Assembly (NCBI GenBank): GCA_947462335.1
Contig: OX381717.1
Location: 18,467,166-18,531,165, forward strand
Direction: 5' to 3'
DNA from: Harmothoe impar
Lineage: Eukaryota; Annelida; Polychaeta; Phyllodocida; Polynoidae
Length of the DNA stretch: 64,000 nucleotides
Shown here: piece after piece, positions 39,859 through 48,487 of the stretch
How the letters are laid out: each line of letters begins with the position of its first letter
How positions within the stretch are numbered: position 1 is the first letter of the stretch
Notes under the pieces: model-generated
What the model was told of the DNA's origin: nothing
Databases searched by the model: none
Seen by the model: only the letters and a program-made list of their open reading frames with translations
Program-made: the position numbers and the translations under genes

Positions 39859-40995
39859 CTACGTTATTTTTTTGACGGGGATCCACTCGTTGAACTTGTC
39901 GTCGTAACCTAACCAACGTACGAAAGCTAACTCTTTACCGTCGACGGTCTTGCGGCGCAACACCTCGTCTATCAGGTAGTTGTTGTCGTAACGACTCTTG
40001 TACACCTTCTGAACCTCTTCCGGGTAGAAGACGCCTTTTATCTCCTCGCCCTTGTCGTCTTTCAGCTCGAACCCTCTGCTTCCCAACGTCTTAGCAACGT
40101 CGACCACTTCCTCGCGCCAGTTTCCCTCGTACCCTTTGTCGAAGGCGCCTTTAGTTCTCAACATCCTCACTCTGTCACCCGGAGCGATGACGTCGACGGC
40201 GGACGTCTTTGTTTTTTTCTTCTTTTTCCATATTTCGTCGATTTGTTTGTTAGTTGGGAGATCTTGTCGGTAGAAAACTGTTTCGCTGTTTTCCGAGCTG
40301 ACTTGAGCCGGCGCCATTTTCAACGTCTTGTGGTGAGTGCGATTGTAAGAAGACACTACATGGTGCAGTACGTCTACGTAGCGATACGTGCGCTTGTGTG
40401 TGAAATAACGCCACAGCTTCTCCTTCAGACTGCGGTTCAAGCGCTCCACTAGACTAGCTTTGATGTCGTCGTTCTCGCCAGTGAAGAACTCTATGCCCTC
40501 GCTCTTCAAGTGATCTTGAAAGATCTTGTTCAAAAACTCTTTCCCCTTGTCTGTCTGAACAGTGCGCGGTCGTCTCTCGCCAGTGCCTGTCATCTCTCGG
40601 AAGGCCTCGGTGACATCAGCGCCGCTCTTGGATTTAATGGGAACGGCCCACGCGTACCTAGAGAAAACGTCGATCGCCGTCACCACGTACCGGAAGCGGT
40701 CGTTGTGAGACGCCAAAGCTTGCATGTCCATCAGATCTATCTGCCACTGCTGATCGATTGCGCCGGTTATAGTCTTGTTCCTTGCGAATTTTCTCCGAAT
40801 GGGTTTATGTTTAGTGTAGGCGTCCAGCGACACTAAAGCATCTCGGATGACGGCCGGGTTCAGGTGGCGAAAATGATGTTTCTGGAGTTTAGTCACGCTA
40901 GTGAAACTGGAGGGCGCTTTGACGTCGGTATATCTAGCTACTACGCGCTTCTTTTCTTTTTCCTTCTTGGTCAGTCTCTTCACTGGTTTGCCCAT
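39859..40995 (-). CDS. Retroviral-type integrase with chromodomain (copy 2)
   Basis: 378 aa; Asp87, Asp149 and Glu184 are all intact and the chromodomain is complete, so the enzyme of this copy looks functional. The perfect 6-bp duplication around this element is what this enzyme class produces. Q40H, P138T and one K/N near 334 are the only changes against copy 1. Confidence 0.93.
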   Translation of the reverse strand: MGKPVKRLTKKEKEKKRVVARYTDVKAPSSFTSVTKLQKHHFRHLNPAVIRDALVSLDAYTKHKPIRRKFARNKTITGAIDQQWQIDLMDMQALASHNDRFRYVVTAIDVFSRYAWAVPIKSKSGADVTEAFREMTGTGERRPRTVQTDKGKEFLNKIFQDHLKSEGIEFFTGENDDIKASLVERLNRSLKEKLWRYFTHKRTYRYVDVLHHVVSSYNRTHHKTLKMAPAQVSSENSETVFYRQDLPTNKQIDEIWKKKKKTKTSAVDVIAPGDRVRMLRTKGAFDKGYEGNWREEVVDVAKTLGSRGFELKDDKGEEIKGVFYPEEVQKVYKSRYDNNYLIDEVLRRKTVDGKELAFVRWLGYDDKFNEWIPVKKIT

Positions 40996-42176
40996 GGTGG
41001 GCTTGTTGAGGGCGTGAACGACGAGCTCGCCGCTAGGCGGTTGCGCCCTTTCCTTTTCTTACGCGGCACGCTCCTATAGGAAGTCGGAGTTTGGAAAAGT
41101 TCACGGTCGTCCTCCTCGTCTTCAGAGGATTGATCGTCCACCACCTGGAGAGAAGAGTCTGCTGCTGCTACTGCTGCTGCTGCTGCTGCTTCTCCTTCTT
41201 CCGAGTCGAAGCTCGGTCGTTTCCGACCTCTGTCAGCAAGCCGTGTGTCCAAACTTTGGCCAGGTCCGCTCGCTTTATACAGATGGTTTCCGATCAAGGA
41301 GTCTGTGGGAACTGCTTCGCGCAGCGCTTTCGTGAACGGCGAGTAGCCCGCCGGTCTGGGCGCCGTCTTCCTGAACCTGGCGGCGTCGTTCAGTAAGTCC
41401 ACTATGTTGATGCGACGCTCAGGTGGTATTCTCCGACCCGACATCTCGCGCACCGCACCGTCCTCGTTCCACTTGATCACACCGGATTTCTCCAATTGTT
41501 TGTACAGCGCCACGGTCCGAGTGCGATTCCTCTTGGGAACTTGGTTCACCAACCGCTCGAGTAGGGACGCGCTGGCCTCTTCAGCAGACTGACGGAGGTG
41601 AGCCGGGGGCGAAGAAGAGTAGGACGAAGAGATGTTGCTGTTGTGGGGATTCGCGAGAAAAAATTGCAATCTATTCAACAACCTTCGGTATTTCAACATT
41701 TTCTCGCGCGATTCCAAAGTGGGGTCGTTCAACACTAAATCCAAGTCCCTGTAGATAAACTGTAGCACCTGGTGCAAGGCCGCGTCGGGATGAAGGGACT
41801 GTTCTGCCTGCTTGTGGTAATAGGCCATGTCGGCAGGTAGGCGGGCGGCGGTGGCAGGAGCGGAACTCTCGTTCTTTTCAGTGCGCTCATCAGGAAGAGG
41901 AGGAAGGTTTGGAGCAGTAGAAGTACTAGCAGCAGCGACTGCAGTAGTAGCAGCGCTAGTAGTAGCAGCAGCAGCGGGCACATGATGAAGTAGACCTGCT
42001 CGTGATGATTTGTAGAGCGTCTCAGGATCCACGAGCGCTAAACGTTTGTAGTGTTGTTGCTGCTCTGAGTCCGTCATGGGGACGACGGTGGCAATGACGC
42101 TGGTGGTGGCGGTAGTGGTGGTGGTGGTGGTGGTGGTGGTGCTGTCGGCGAGTAGGTGTCGAATGAGGTGTCTCAT
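40980..42176 (-). CDS. Conserved Maverick protein of unknown function, 398 aa (copy 2)
   Basis: As in copy 1, but the Thr-rich leader is longer (ten consecutive Thr) owing to an expanded ACC trinucleotide run at 42115-42140. If translation starts at the internal ATG (42077), this variation is untranslated. The tail contains Ala runs from GCA/GCT repeats. The end overlaps the integrase ATG by 16 nt. Confidence 0.7.
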   Translation of the reverse strand: MRHLIRHLLADSTTTTTTTTTTATTSVIATVVPMTDSEQQQHYKRLALVDPETLYKSSRAGLLHHVPAAAATTSAATTAVAAASTSTAPNLPPLPDERTEKNESSAPATAARLPADMAYYHKQAEQSLHPDAALHQVLQFIYRDLDLVLNDPTLESREKMLKYRRLLNRLQFFLANPHNSNISSSYSSSPPAHLRQSAEEASASLLERLVNQVPKRNRTRTVALYKQLEKSGVIKWNEDGAVREMSGRRIPPERRINIVDLLNDAARFRKTAPRPAGYSPFTKALREAVPTDSLIGNHLYKASGPGQSLDTRLADRGRKRPSFDSEEGEAAAAAAVAAADSSLQVVDDQSSEDEEDDRELFQTPTSYRSVPRKKRKGRNRLAASSSFTPSTSPPWANQ

Positions 42177-42505
42177 ATACGGAGAATGCTCTTTATAAGC
42201 GGTAAGGCCATCCCTATGAGAGCCGGAATGAGGAAACCTCCCTCTTGTACCAAGACGCGTCTCTTTTTTTTGATGGGCGTAGATTTTTTGCCGACCTCCC
42301 TCAACACGTCAGCCGATTCTCGAAGCTTGTCCAGTTGTTTGTCGCTGAGCGGGATGTTCCCTACCAGTAAATTGTGACAGATCTCACTTAACGCTGCGAT
42401 CAGATCGTCGCTTCCAGAGTCTATTAGATGCGAGCAGTCCTTTGGCGAGCACTTAGCTAAGTGCTTGAGAGTACCAAAGTGTCTTTCGAGTAGATGAGAA
42501 GACAT
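42173..42505 (-). CDS. Small protein with C-terminal membrane segment, 110 aa (copy 2)
   Basis: Identical to copy 1 except E/D at residue 34. GGFLIPALIGMALPLIKSIL forms a hydrophobic terminus. Four-base ATGA overlap with the 398-aa frame and 9-10 bp to the ATPase suggest a shared transcript. Confidence 0.7.
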   Translation of the reverse strand: MSSHLLERHFGTLKHLAKCSPKDCSHLIDSGSDDLIAALSEICHNLLVGNIPLSDKQLDKLRESADVLREVGKKSTPIKKKRRVLVQEGGFLIPALIGMALPLIKSILRI

Positions 42506-42514
42506 TTTTTTTTG

Positions 42515-43234
42515 CTACTGCTTTCTCTTGTTCTTTTTTTTGTCTAGCGGTACGAACACTAGCTGAGAGTGTATGGACGTCAAAGAGGAGCGTATTCTCA
42601 GATCGTCAGGTGTTGACTGCTTGAAGTCCAGAAGGAGGTATGAGTGAGGTCGCTTGAGTTCATGGGTAAATATACTAGAGAGGGCCGCCGCGTTGGACGG
42701 AAACACCTGGCGAGACAGACTAGCTATTTGCCCCATGTCGCGCGGGTTCTTGAAAACGATCATGTAGTGAGCGTTCAGACTCATAGTTCGAAAGTCGGGT
42801 GATTTCTGGAATAGGTTCTGAGTGATGTATATGACGCTCACGTTCCAGTGATGCGAGTATTTAGTAAAGATGTCGGCTACCACTTGCTGATTGGAACTGC
42901 TCATCAGATCGTCCAATATCAGTAGAGTGTGGGGTCGTAAAGCGTCTTCTGCTACTTCCACGTCTCCCGCTATAGACTCTTTGCTAGGAAGACCTTCTCT
43001 GAATTCCACACCGTACTGATTTTGCATTTTTTCAAACAGAGGTTGCCACTCGCCGTAATGGTAAAAAGTCTTTTCCACCGGCGGCGTGACCAAATTGTTC
43101 ACGTCGCTCAGAAATTGATCCACCAAGCGCGATTTTCCACAACCCGACGGACCGCTAATGATACAACTAAAGGGTCCTTGTAGTCGAGCGTCGAAATGAA
43201 TTTCTGTGAAGAGTTTGCTTTTACTACTGGACAT
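42515..43234 (-). CDS. FtsK/HerA-type genome-packaging ATPase (copy 2)
   Basis: 239 aa with intact Walker A (GPSGCGKS) and Walker B (LLILDD). In this copy a T-run and GTTTTTTTTT lie between the promoter-like box and the ATG. Together with capsid, penton and protease it completes the virion morphogenesis module. Confidence 0.88.
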   Translation of the reverse strand: MSSSKSKLFTEIHFDARLQGPFSCIISGPSGCGKSRLVDQFLSDVNNLVTPPVEKTFYHYGEWQPLFEKMQNQYGVEFREGLPSKESIAGDVEVAEDALRPHTLLILDDLMSSSNQQVVADIFTKYSHHWNVSVIYITQNLFQKSPDFRTMSLNAHYMIVFKNPRDMGQIASLSRQVFPSNAAALSSIFTHELKRPHSYLLLDFKQSTPDDLRIRSSLTSIHSQLVFVPLDKKKNKRKQ

Positions 43235-43346
43235 TTTTTTTTGTTTTTTTTTCAGGACGCGTCAGAGAGCGGTTGTGTGTCTGACTGTCTGCTGTGTTTC
43301 TCACTCGAACGGTCGGTAGTGAATGGTTGTGGAGAAAAGTCAGCCG

Positions 43347-43360
43347 ACCTTTTTATTGAT
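43347..43360 (-). promoter_or_regulatory. TATA-like box upstream of the ATPase (copy 2)
   Basis: The minus strand reads ATCAATAAAAAGGT, as in copy 1. Confidence 0.45.
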
Positions 43361-43441
43361 ACCGGCCGGTGTCACAGTAGCGGCGGCAGAAGTGACTTTT
43401 TTTTGCGATAAAATTCTATTTTCACTCAATAGTCATAAATG

Positions 43442-43474
43442 TTTGTATCAGACTCCAGAGGAGTCTGATACAAA
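43442..43474. other. Perfect 15-bp-stem hairpin (copy 2)
   Basis: Same TTTGTATCAGACTCC stem and AGA loop as in copy 1. Confidence 0.8.
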
Positions 43475-43497
43475 TATTTATTTTTTTTTTAAAAAAG

Positions 43498-43565
43498 AAG
43501 AAGAGGAGGAGGAGGAGGAGGAGGAGGAGGAGGAGGAGGAGGAGGAGGAGGAAGAGGAGGAGAAG

Positions 43566-43601
<36 letters not shown>

Positions 43602-43602
43602 A
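43498..43602. repeat. GGA purine tract and 30-base T-run (copy 2)
   Basis: (GGA)n then TTT...; the length differs from copy 1, unlike the hairpin beside it. Confidence 0.8.
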
Positions 43603-43606
43603 TCAT

Positions 43607-44257
43607 TTAGGCAAAGCTCGTCGCTTTGCCGTTTTTTTTTCTATTTCTGTGTTGTGACACGATCGTCTCGAAAAAGCAATAAGGCGTGTGAGCGCGGCGG
43701 TGACAAATACATATTGGAGCGTATGGTTTAAAATAGTGCGTCCCTATCTTCTTCAATTCGGCTGCGTTGCAATATGCGGGATAACAAGTGACGACGTCGA
43801 AACGTTTAGAGACCGTGTTCACGTCGGCCACAACGCGCGCCCACCGAGTGGGAGCTGCAGTCGCTCCCAAGAAACCGATCGGCTTGTCGAATCGTTTCAT
43901 AGCACTTATTCTCACTTTATAAGAGGAGGCAGGGTGAGGAGAGTAGCGGCGCTCTTTCTTTTCATGAAACGCCCAACGAGTGGGGGCGCTGAGAGCAGCT
44001 GTTATGCAATAGTAGAGTAAATGCTGTTCTGAGAAGACGGCTCTCGGCCATGTCGCTACGTTTTCCTTTTCCGCTCTTGTATAACGACGATGGCGCTCAG
44101 CTTTGCATTTCTCGAGAATTCGGTACGCCTCAAGAGAAGCGTGAACCTCAACTACGTGACGCTCTCTCCTTTGAGATAAAAAAATAGCCGGGCAGTTGAG
44201 GAGAGCGCTTTGTTCGCGCGACCGTCTTTTAGAAACTCGCGTCCTCTGCAGCGCCAT
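43607..44257 (-). CDS. Rapidly changing basic protein of unknown function, 216 aa (copy 2)
   Basis: Open frame of identical length to copy 1 in spite of 23 substitutions, many non-conservative (I/K, R/D, W/L, P/Q). The APTRWA motifs and the CxxxxC / CxCHRRAHxPYC cluster are unchanged, marking probable functional residues. First gene of the minus strand beside the divergent promoter region. Confidence 0.65.
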   Translation of the reverse strand: MALQRTRVSKRRSREQSALLNCPAIFLSQRRERHVVEVHASLEAYRILEKCKAERHRRYTRAEKENVATWPRAVFSEQHLLYYCITAALSAPTRWAFHEKKERRYSPHPASSYKVRISAMKRFDKPIGFLGATAAPTRWARVVADVNTVSKRFDVVTCYPAYCNAAELKKIGTHYFKPYAPICICHRRAHTPYCFFETIVSQHRNRKKNGKATSFA

Positions 44258-44470
44258 ATTTCTTTCCTCCGAAACAAAAAAGACTGAGTGAAAATAAAAA
44301 TTTAAGAAAACAAAAAGCTCAAAGAAAAAAAATAAGCAATAAGCAGACTCAGCTCGAAATTCCCTGCTGGCGTGATGGCGGTGACTGCAGGCGGTGGCGG
44401 CGGTCGGCTGGCCGGCGGTGGCGGTGTCGGCGGCGATGGTAGAAGGGTGTGTGGAAAGAGAGACGCATCT

Positions 44471-44484
44471 CAGTCTTTTATAGG
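44471..44484 (-). promoter_or_regulatory. TATA-type promoter of the 216-aa gene (copy 2)
   Basis: The minus strand reads CCTATAAAAGACTG. Confidence 0.5.
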
Positions 44485-44987
44485 AGCGGCGAGTCTGACA
44501 TTTTCAGCTGTCGCATGCTGACCTGCTGCTATCATAAGAGAAACAAAAGCCCTAATCACACTTTTCAGCTGGATCCTTCCACCCCGCCAGACATGGATCC
44601 CAGATGGGAAGGCGGTTTAAAATTAAATCCGTGTACCGACTGTCATACAATAGGGTAATTAGTTGAACGCGTGTTACCTGTATAAAGGATTAACGGGTCA
44701 TGGGCTCAGCGTGTGTATAGAAAAACAACTACAGGTAGCGTGAACAAAGCGACCCCCTCCCTTTCTGTCACTCTGTCTGTGACTAGAGGGTGCGCGTGTG
44801 GTAAGCGGCTTATATCTAAAGAAAAAAACAAATCACCCTCGCCTGTCATCAGCAGACAGCCGGCCGGCGGCTGGAAATTGCGATTAGAGGGATGATGAGC
44901 CACGTAGTAAGCGACTTAAGGCTGATCTAAAGACCTGCCGTGAAGGGGCAGCTGGCCGGTGGCTTGAAAAAAGGCGGGGCGTAAGGG
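44485..44987. other. Divergent regulatory region of Maverick 2
   Basis: About 500 bp between the two opposed promoters. No conserved reading frame. Highly similar to 18588-19087 of copy 1. Confidence 0.4.
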
Positions 44988-44995
44988 TATATAAG
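44988..44995 (+). promoter_or_regulatory. TATA box of the Ala-rich gene (copy 2)
   Basis: TATATAAG, 119 bp before the ATG at 45114; an ACT trinucleotide run lies in the leader. Confidence 0.55.
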
Positions 44996-45035
44996 GGGAG
45001 TGAAACCACATTCAGCATCGTCATCATCGTTCACG

Positions 45036-45083
<48 letters not shown>

Positions 45084-45113
45084 GCACCGCGCCTCAATTT
45101 GCAGATCCTCGTG

Positions 45114-45749
45114 ATGGAAAGTTGCTACCGTGACATGAAGCGGAATGACGAAGCGGCGCGCGAATGTGAAGCTGATGCTGTAGCCTCTGCTACTGCTGCT
45201 GCTAGTGCTGCTCAGCGTGCTACTGCTGCATTTACTGCGGCTGTTAGTGACGCGGGTCGTGATGACGTTGTTGTTGTTGCCGCTGCGGCTGTGACTGCTG
45301 CTGTTGCTGCCGCCGATGCAGCTACTCATGCCACCGATGCCGACGCTGCTGCTGCTGATGCTGTTGCGGCTGCCGATGACGCCGCTGATAACGCTACTAG
45401 TGCCCGCTCTGCCGCCCTTGCTACTGTCGCTGCTGCTGTTGTTGCTAATGCTCACGCTACTGCTGCTGCCGCTGCTGCTACTGCTGCTACCGCTGCTGCC
45501 GAGGCTGCTGCCGCTGCTGCCGATGCTGCTGCCGATGCTGCCGATGCTGCTGCCGATGCTGATGTTAGCAGTCGCGTCGACAAAGAATCGTCATTTGTCA
45601 CTCTTAAAGCCGCTCCAGTGGAACGCGCGACGAGTAGTAGGGCTACCAACGCGACGGCCGGATGGTGCAAATGGTGTCGTCGCTTCTGCTCGTGCGCTTG
45701 CTTTTCTTCCGGTCCTACCTGCTGCTGCTACGGTATGATAGTGTTATAG
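45114..45749 (+). CDS. Alanine/aspartate-rich protein with Cys-rich tail, 211 aa (copy 2)
   Basis: The only plus-strand gene of the element. The N-terminus MESCYRDMKRNDEAARECEA is mixed in composition; residues about 30-150 are mainly Ala with Asp, Thr and Val, encoded by varied GCN and GAT/GAC codons (not a pure triplet run), likely a long acidic helix. The C-terminus after KAAPVERATS is basic and Cys-rich (WCKWCRRFCSCACF, TCCCYG). I do not recognise the family. An upstream in-frame ATG at 45000 falls at or before the expected transcription start. No obvious PolyA signal before the right terminal repeat. Confidence 0.6.
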   Translation: MESCYRDMKRNDEAARECEADAVASATAAASAAQRATAAFTAAVSDAGRDDVVVVAAAAVTAAVAAADAATHATDADAAAADAVAAADDAADNATSARSAALATVAAAVVANAHATAAAAAATAATAAAEAAAAAADAAADAADAAADADVSSRVDKESSFVTLKAAPVERATSSRATNATAGWCKWCRRFCSCACFSSGPTCCCYGMIVL

Positions 45750-45838
45750 TGTTTGAATGAGAACGCGCGTAGTTACACATAGACGCTGTTACAGATGTGC
45801 TTTTTTATTCGAAAATATAATTTTAACATAAGATGGAA

Positions 45839-46257
45839 CTTGTTGTGTTTTTTTCTATATATACGTTGTTTGTTTACAAACAGTCACGTGTCACGTGGTG
45901 TTGTTTACAAACAAGAGAGCCACGTGGTGTTGTTTACAAACAAACCCTAAGTAGGTCACGTTACCCTAGTTACCAGAATGCCGGCTTCTGATTGGCTGAG
46001 CCTAAGTAGGTCACGTGACGTAAGTAGGTCACGTTACCATAGTTACCAGAATGCCAGCCTCTCATTGGCTGAGAGCTTCTAAGTAGGTCAGTAGGTCACC
46101 CAGAATGCTGGCTTCTGATTGGCTGAGAGCCCTAAGTAGGTCACGTTACCATGGCAACGGGTCACGTGACCAAATGGAGGCCTCTGATTGGCTGCATGTC
46201 GATTGAGTAATAAACAGTACTTAACTATAGTCCCGTTCCGATACATACTATACTACT
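45839..46257. repeat. Maverick 2 right terminal inverted repeat
   Basis: 419 bp, inverse of the left end with small indels in the inner 30 bp (TATATATAG / A-run region). Confidence 0.92.
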
Positions 46258-46263
46258 GACTTC
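46258..46263. repeat. Right target-site duplication of Maverick 2 (GACTTC)
   Basis: Exact copy of 35712-35717. Confidence 0.92.
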
Positions 46264-46303
46264 CTAACATTTTCACCGAGCACGCTCGATGTCTCCGCCG
46301 GTG

Positions 46304-46470
46304 TTAGGGACACGGTTTCTCCAAAAATGATGTTTTCGGAGACACCGGGACCCTTGTCAGATAGACCCTGTCTCACGTTACTGGATCGGTATGGTACAGA
46401 GGGGGAGGATTACCCAGGTGTTTCACCCCTTCGGGCTATCCACCAGGGTACGGGGAATCCGGCTCCTACA
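46304..46470. repeat. SINE-like repeat, copy B
   Basis: Same orientation and sequence as 35098-35318 but lacking the 46-bp tRNA-like stretch. Confidence 0.65.
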
Positions 46471-46505
46471 ATTGCAATAAAACAACCTAGTCGAAAAGAT
46501 AGGCT

Positions 46506-47413
46506 CACAGAGAAAAGGAAGGGAGTCATTTCGGAGTCAGAACCGAGTCTAGCTGACCTGGACTCCCTTTAGAAGAGAGTCAGAACCAACTGACTCCCTT
46601 TGCTCAAATCACATCTCTCCTGACTCTGTTTAATAAGGGAGTCAACCTTAGTTGGACTCTCTTAAGGGGCAAAGGGAGTCACGGCTTATAGGAAGGGAGT
46701 CAACAACAGTTGGTTCTAACATGTCCTGCTAGGTGGTAGCACTATGCTCAAAGGAGTAATAATCTGGTGGCTAACGTGTATATATATCTCTAAACTCATG
46801 AATATTCATAATCACTCTTACTATGAATAGTTGTAGCATGAATATCTAGTGTCAGCTCCTAATTTGATAAAAATAATTTAGAGTTGGTTCGTAATTCTAG
46901 CATAACTATGGTAGTTAAGGTATATGACCTTTCATAGACACCCAGTTTGTGGGAATACAAAAAAGTTAAATCCATGGCAATTCAGATGTTCATTCATATT
47001 GACTAGTGTGCATTGAGGGATCTTGAATAAATATCCCTCTTAGACCTTGCAACAATGTGGTGTGGAAAGATGAGCTCTGGTAACAGCCATTGGGCATATT
47101 GTATAGAGCAAAGGAGACTGCACATTATCATTGTAATTGATGTACAACTCCTTTCATAAAGGGAGTCAAATATAAGCTAGACCCCCTTTACAAAGAGAGT
47201 CAACGTTGAGATGGACTCCCTTTAACTAAAAGGGAGTCATTTTGAAAGCAAGGACGTGGACTCCCTTAAGGGAGTCACAGTGACTCTCTTAAGGGAGTCA
47301 CAGTGACTCTCTTTCTAAAGTGCTGACTCCCTTTCAGTCACAAAGGGAGTCATTCTGAAAGCAAGACCGTCCAGGGAGTCCATCCCTTTCTGACTCCCTT
47401 CCTTTTCTCTGTG
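46506..47413. repeat. Non-autonomous element with 23-bp inverted ends and GGGAGTCA arrays
   Basis: Ends CACAGAGAAAAGGAAGGGAG (then TCA) and the inverse TGACTCCCTTCCTTTTCTCT (then GTG). AGGGAGTCA and its inverse TGACTCCCT recur many times near both ends. No coding. Confidence 0.75.
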
Positions 47414-47668
47414 CTGTTACCAACTGTTTGTTTCAAACTAGGACTAGACTGTACTGTTGGTTGACCAGTCCACCGGCTTGAATCAAGGCTATTCATTTTT
47501 AACTTGACCTTGAGAGCGATACCTACAAGGAATGATTGAGCCGTAATGTTGACATTTATGGAACATGATACTGGACAGTAATAGATTGTATTGAGTAACA
47601 TAAAGGTAATTCTAAATTGTCAACTTGTGGGTATACAATCCATTCAGGATTCCACCAACCCTCCTTTT

Positions 47669-47829
47669 TGTTGGAAATTGTACGACGCGGGAAAATATGT
47701 TACCCGGTGACCAGCGTTCATGTCACTTCCGGTTAATAAAGTGACGTCACAAGTTGGCGCGTTCCTTGTCACGATGGAAGCAGGAGTCAGTCCTTTGTCT
47801 AATTTCTGCATGAAATCTCGATAAAACCA
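47669..47829 (+). repeat. 5' LTR
   Basis: TGTTGGAAATTGTACGACGC to GATAAAACCA. Confidence 0.8.
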
Positions 47830-48393
47830 ATAGGCTATGGGGTCAGACATGCTTAGGTCTACGCATGAAGGGTTGGGGTAGGTGCAGAGACAAGTTTAGA
47901 CCGTGGATGGCGAGGATAGATCGTGGATAGATCACCAAGTAGGAGCCGTTTTTGGAGAGACGCACGAGGGACGCCATCGGCAGCGTTGGGAAGGTGCGGG
48001 AAGAACCACGTGTGTACGATGTGCTGCTTGGTCTAGGGCCGGGTCTAGGGCCCGGGGTCAAGGGTCATATAGGCTTGGGATATGTTTGTGTATGATGATC
48101 AAACTAGAGGTAGGTCGGCACTATGATACACATGGATACGACGTGTATGGTGTGACAGGGCTGGTTTGATCATTTGGAGATACATACAGGGACATCGTGA
48201 GAACACTGAAAAGTGCTGTGTCAGCAGGTTAGAGTCGTCGATCAACGTGAGCTGTTGTAGTGGTCGGCATTGGACTACAGGTGGATGCGCAGCTGACCGA
48301 TTGCTGCGGCCACTGTAGTCCCGAGGACTACGACGTTGCCGCGTGCGCCTCCCTGCGTCCTCTACGCGTCCTTTATCTGCCGCGCGGGACAGG

Positions 48394-48465
48394 TGCAGCC
48401 AGCGGGGGGGGGGGGGGGGGGGGGGGGTCTTTGAGGGGGTGGGAGGGGGGGGGAGGGGGTGCTCA
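48394..48465. repeat. Poly-G tract
   Basis: About 26 consecutive G followed by further G blocks, inside the LTR element. Confidence 0.9.
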
Positions 48466-48487
48466 GGATTAACATATACTGCAAGCT

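Larger units (their letters stand above)
35718..46257 (-). mobile_element. Complete Maverick/Polinton-like element without PolB, copy 2
   Basis: 10,540 bp. Starts AGTAGTATAGTATGTATCGG and ends with its exact inverse; 6-bp duplication GACTTC on both sides. Eleven frames: on the minus strand the 216-aa protein, ATPase, 110-aa, 398-aa, integrase, penton, 141-aa, capsid, protease and 99-aa; on the plus strand the Ala-rich protein. Mavericks normally exceed 15 kb and carry a protein-primed DNA polymerase B of roughly 1000 residues. The longest non-coding stretch here is under 900 bp, so it is absent rather than overlooked. Confidence 0.93.

Noticed and set aside
43498..43602. Poly-Glu / poly-Phe coding region
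   Set aside because: Translation of the GGA tract and T-run; length and frame differ between copies.
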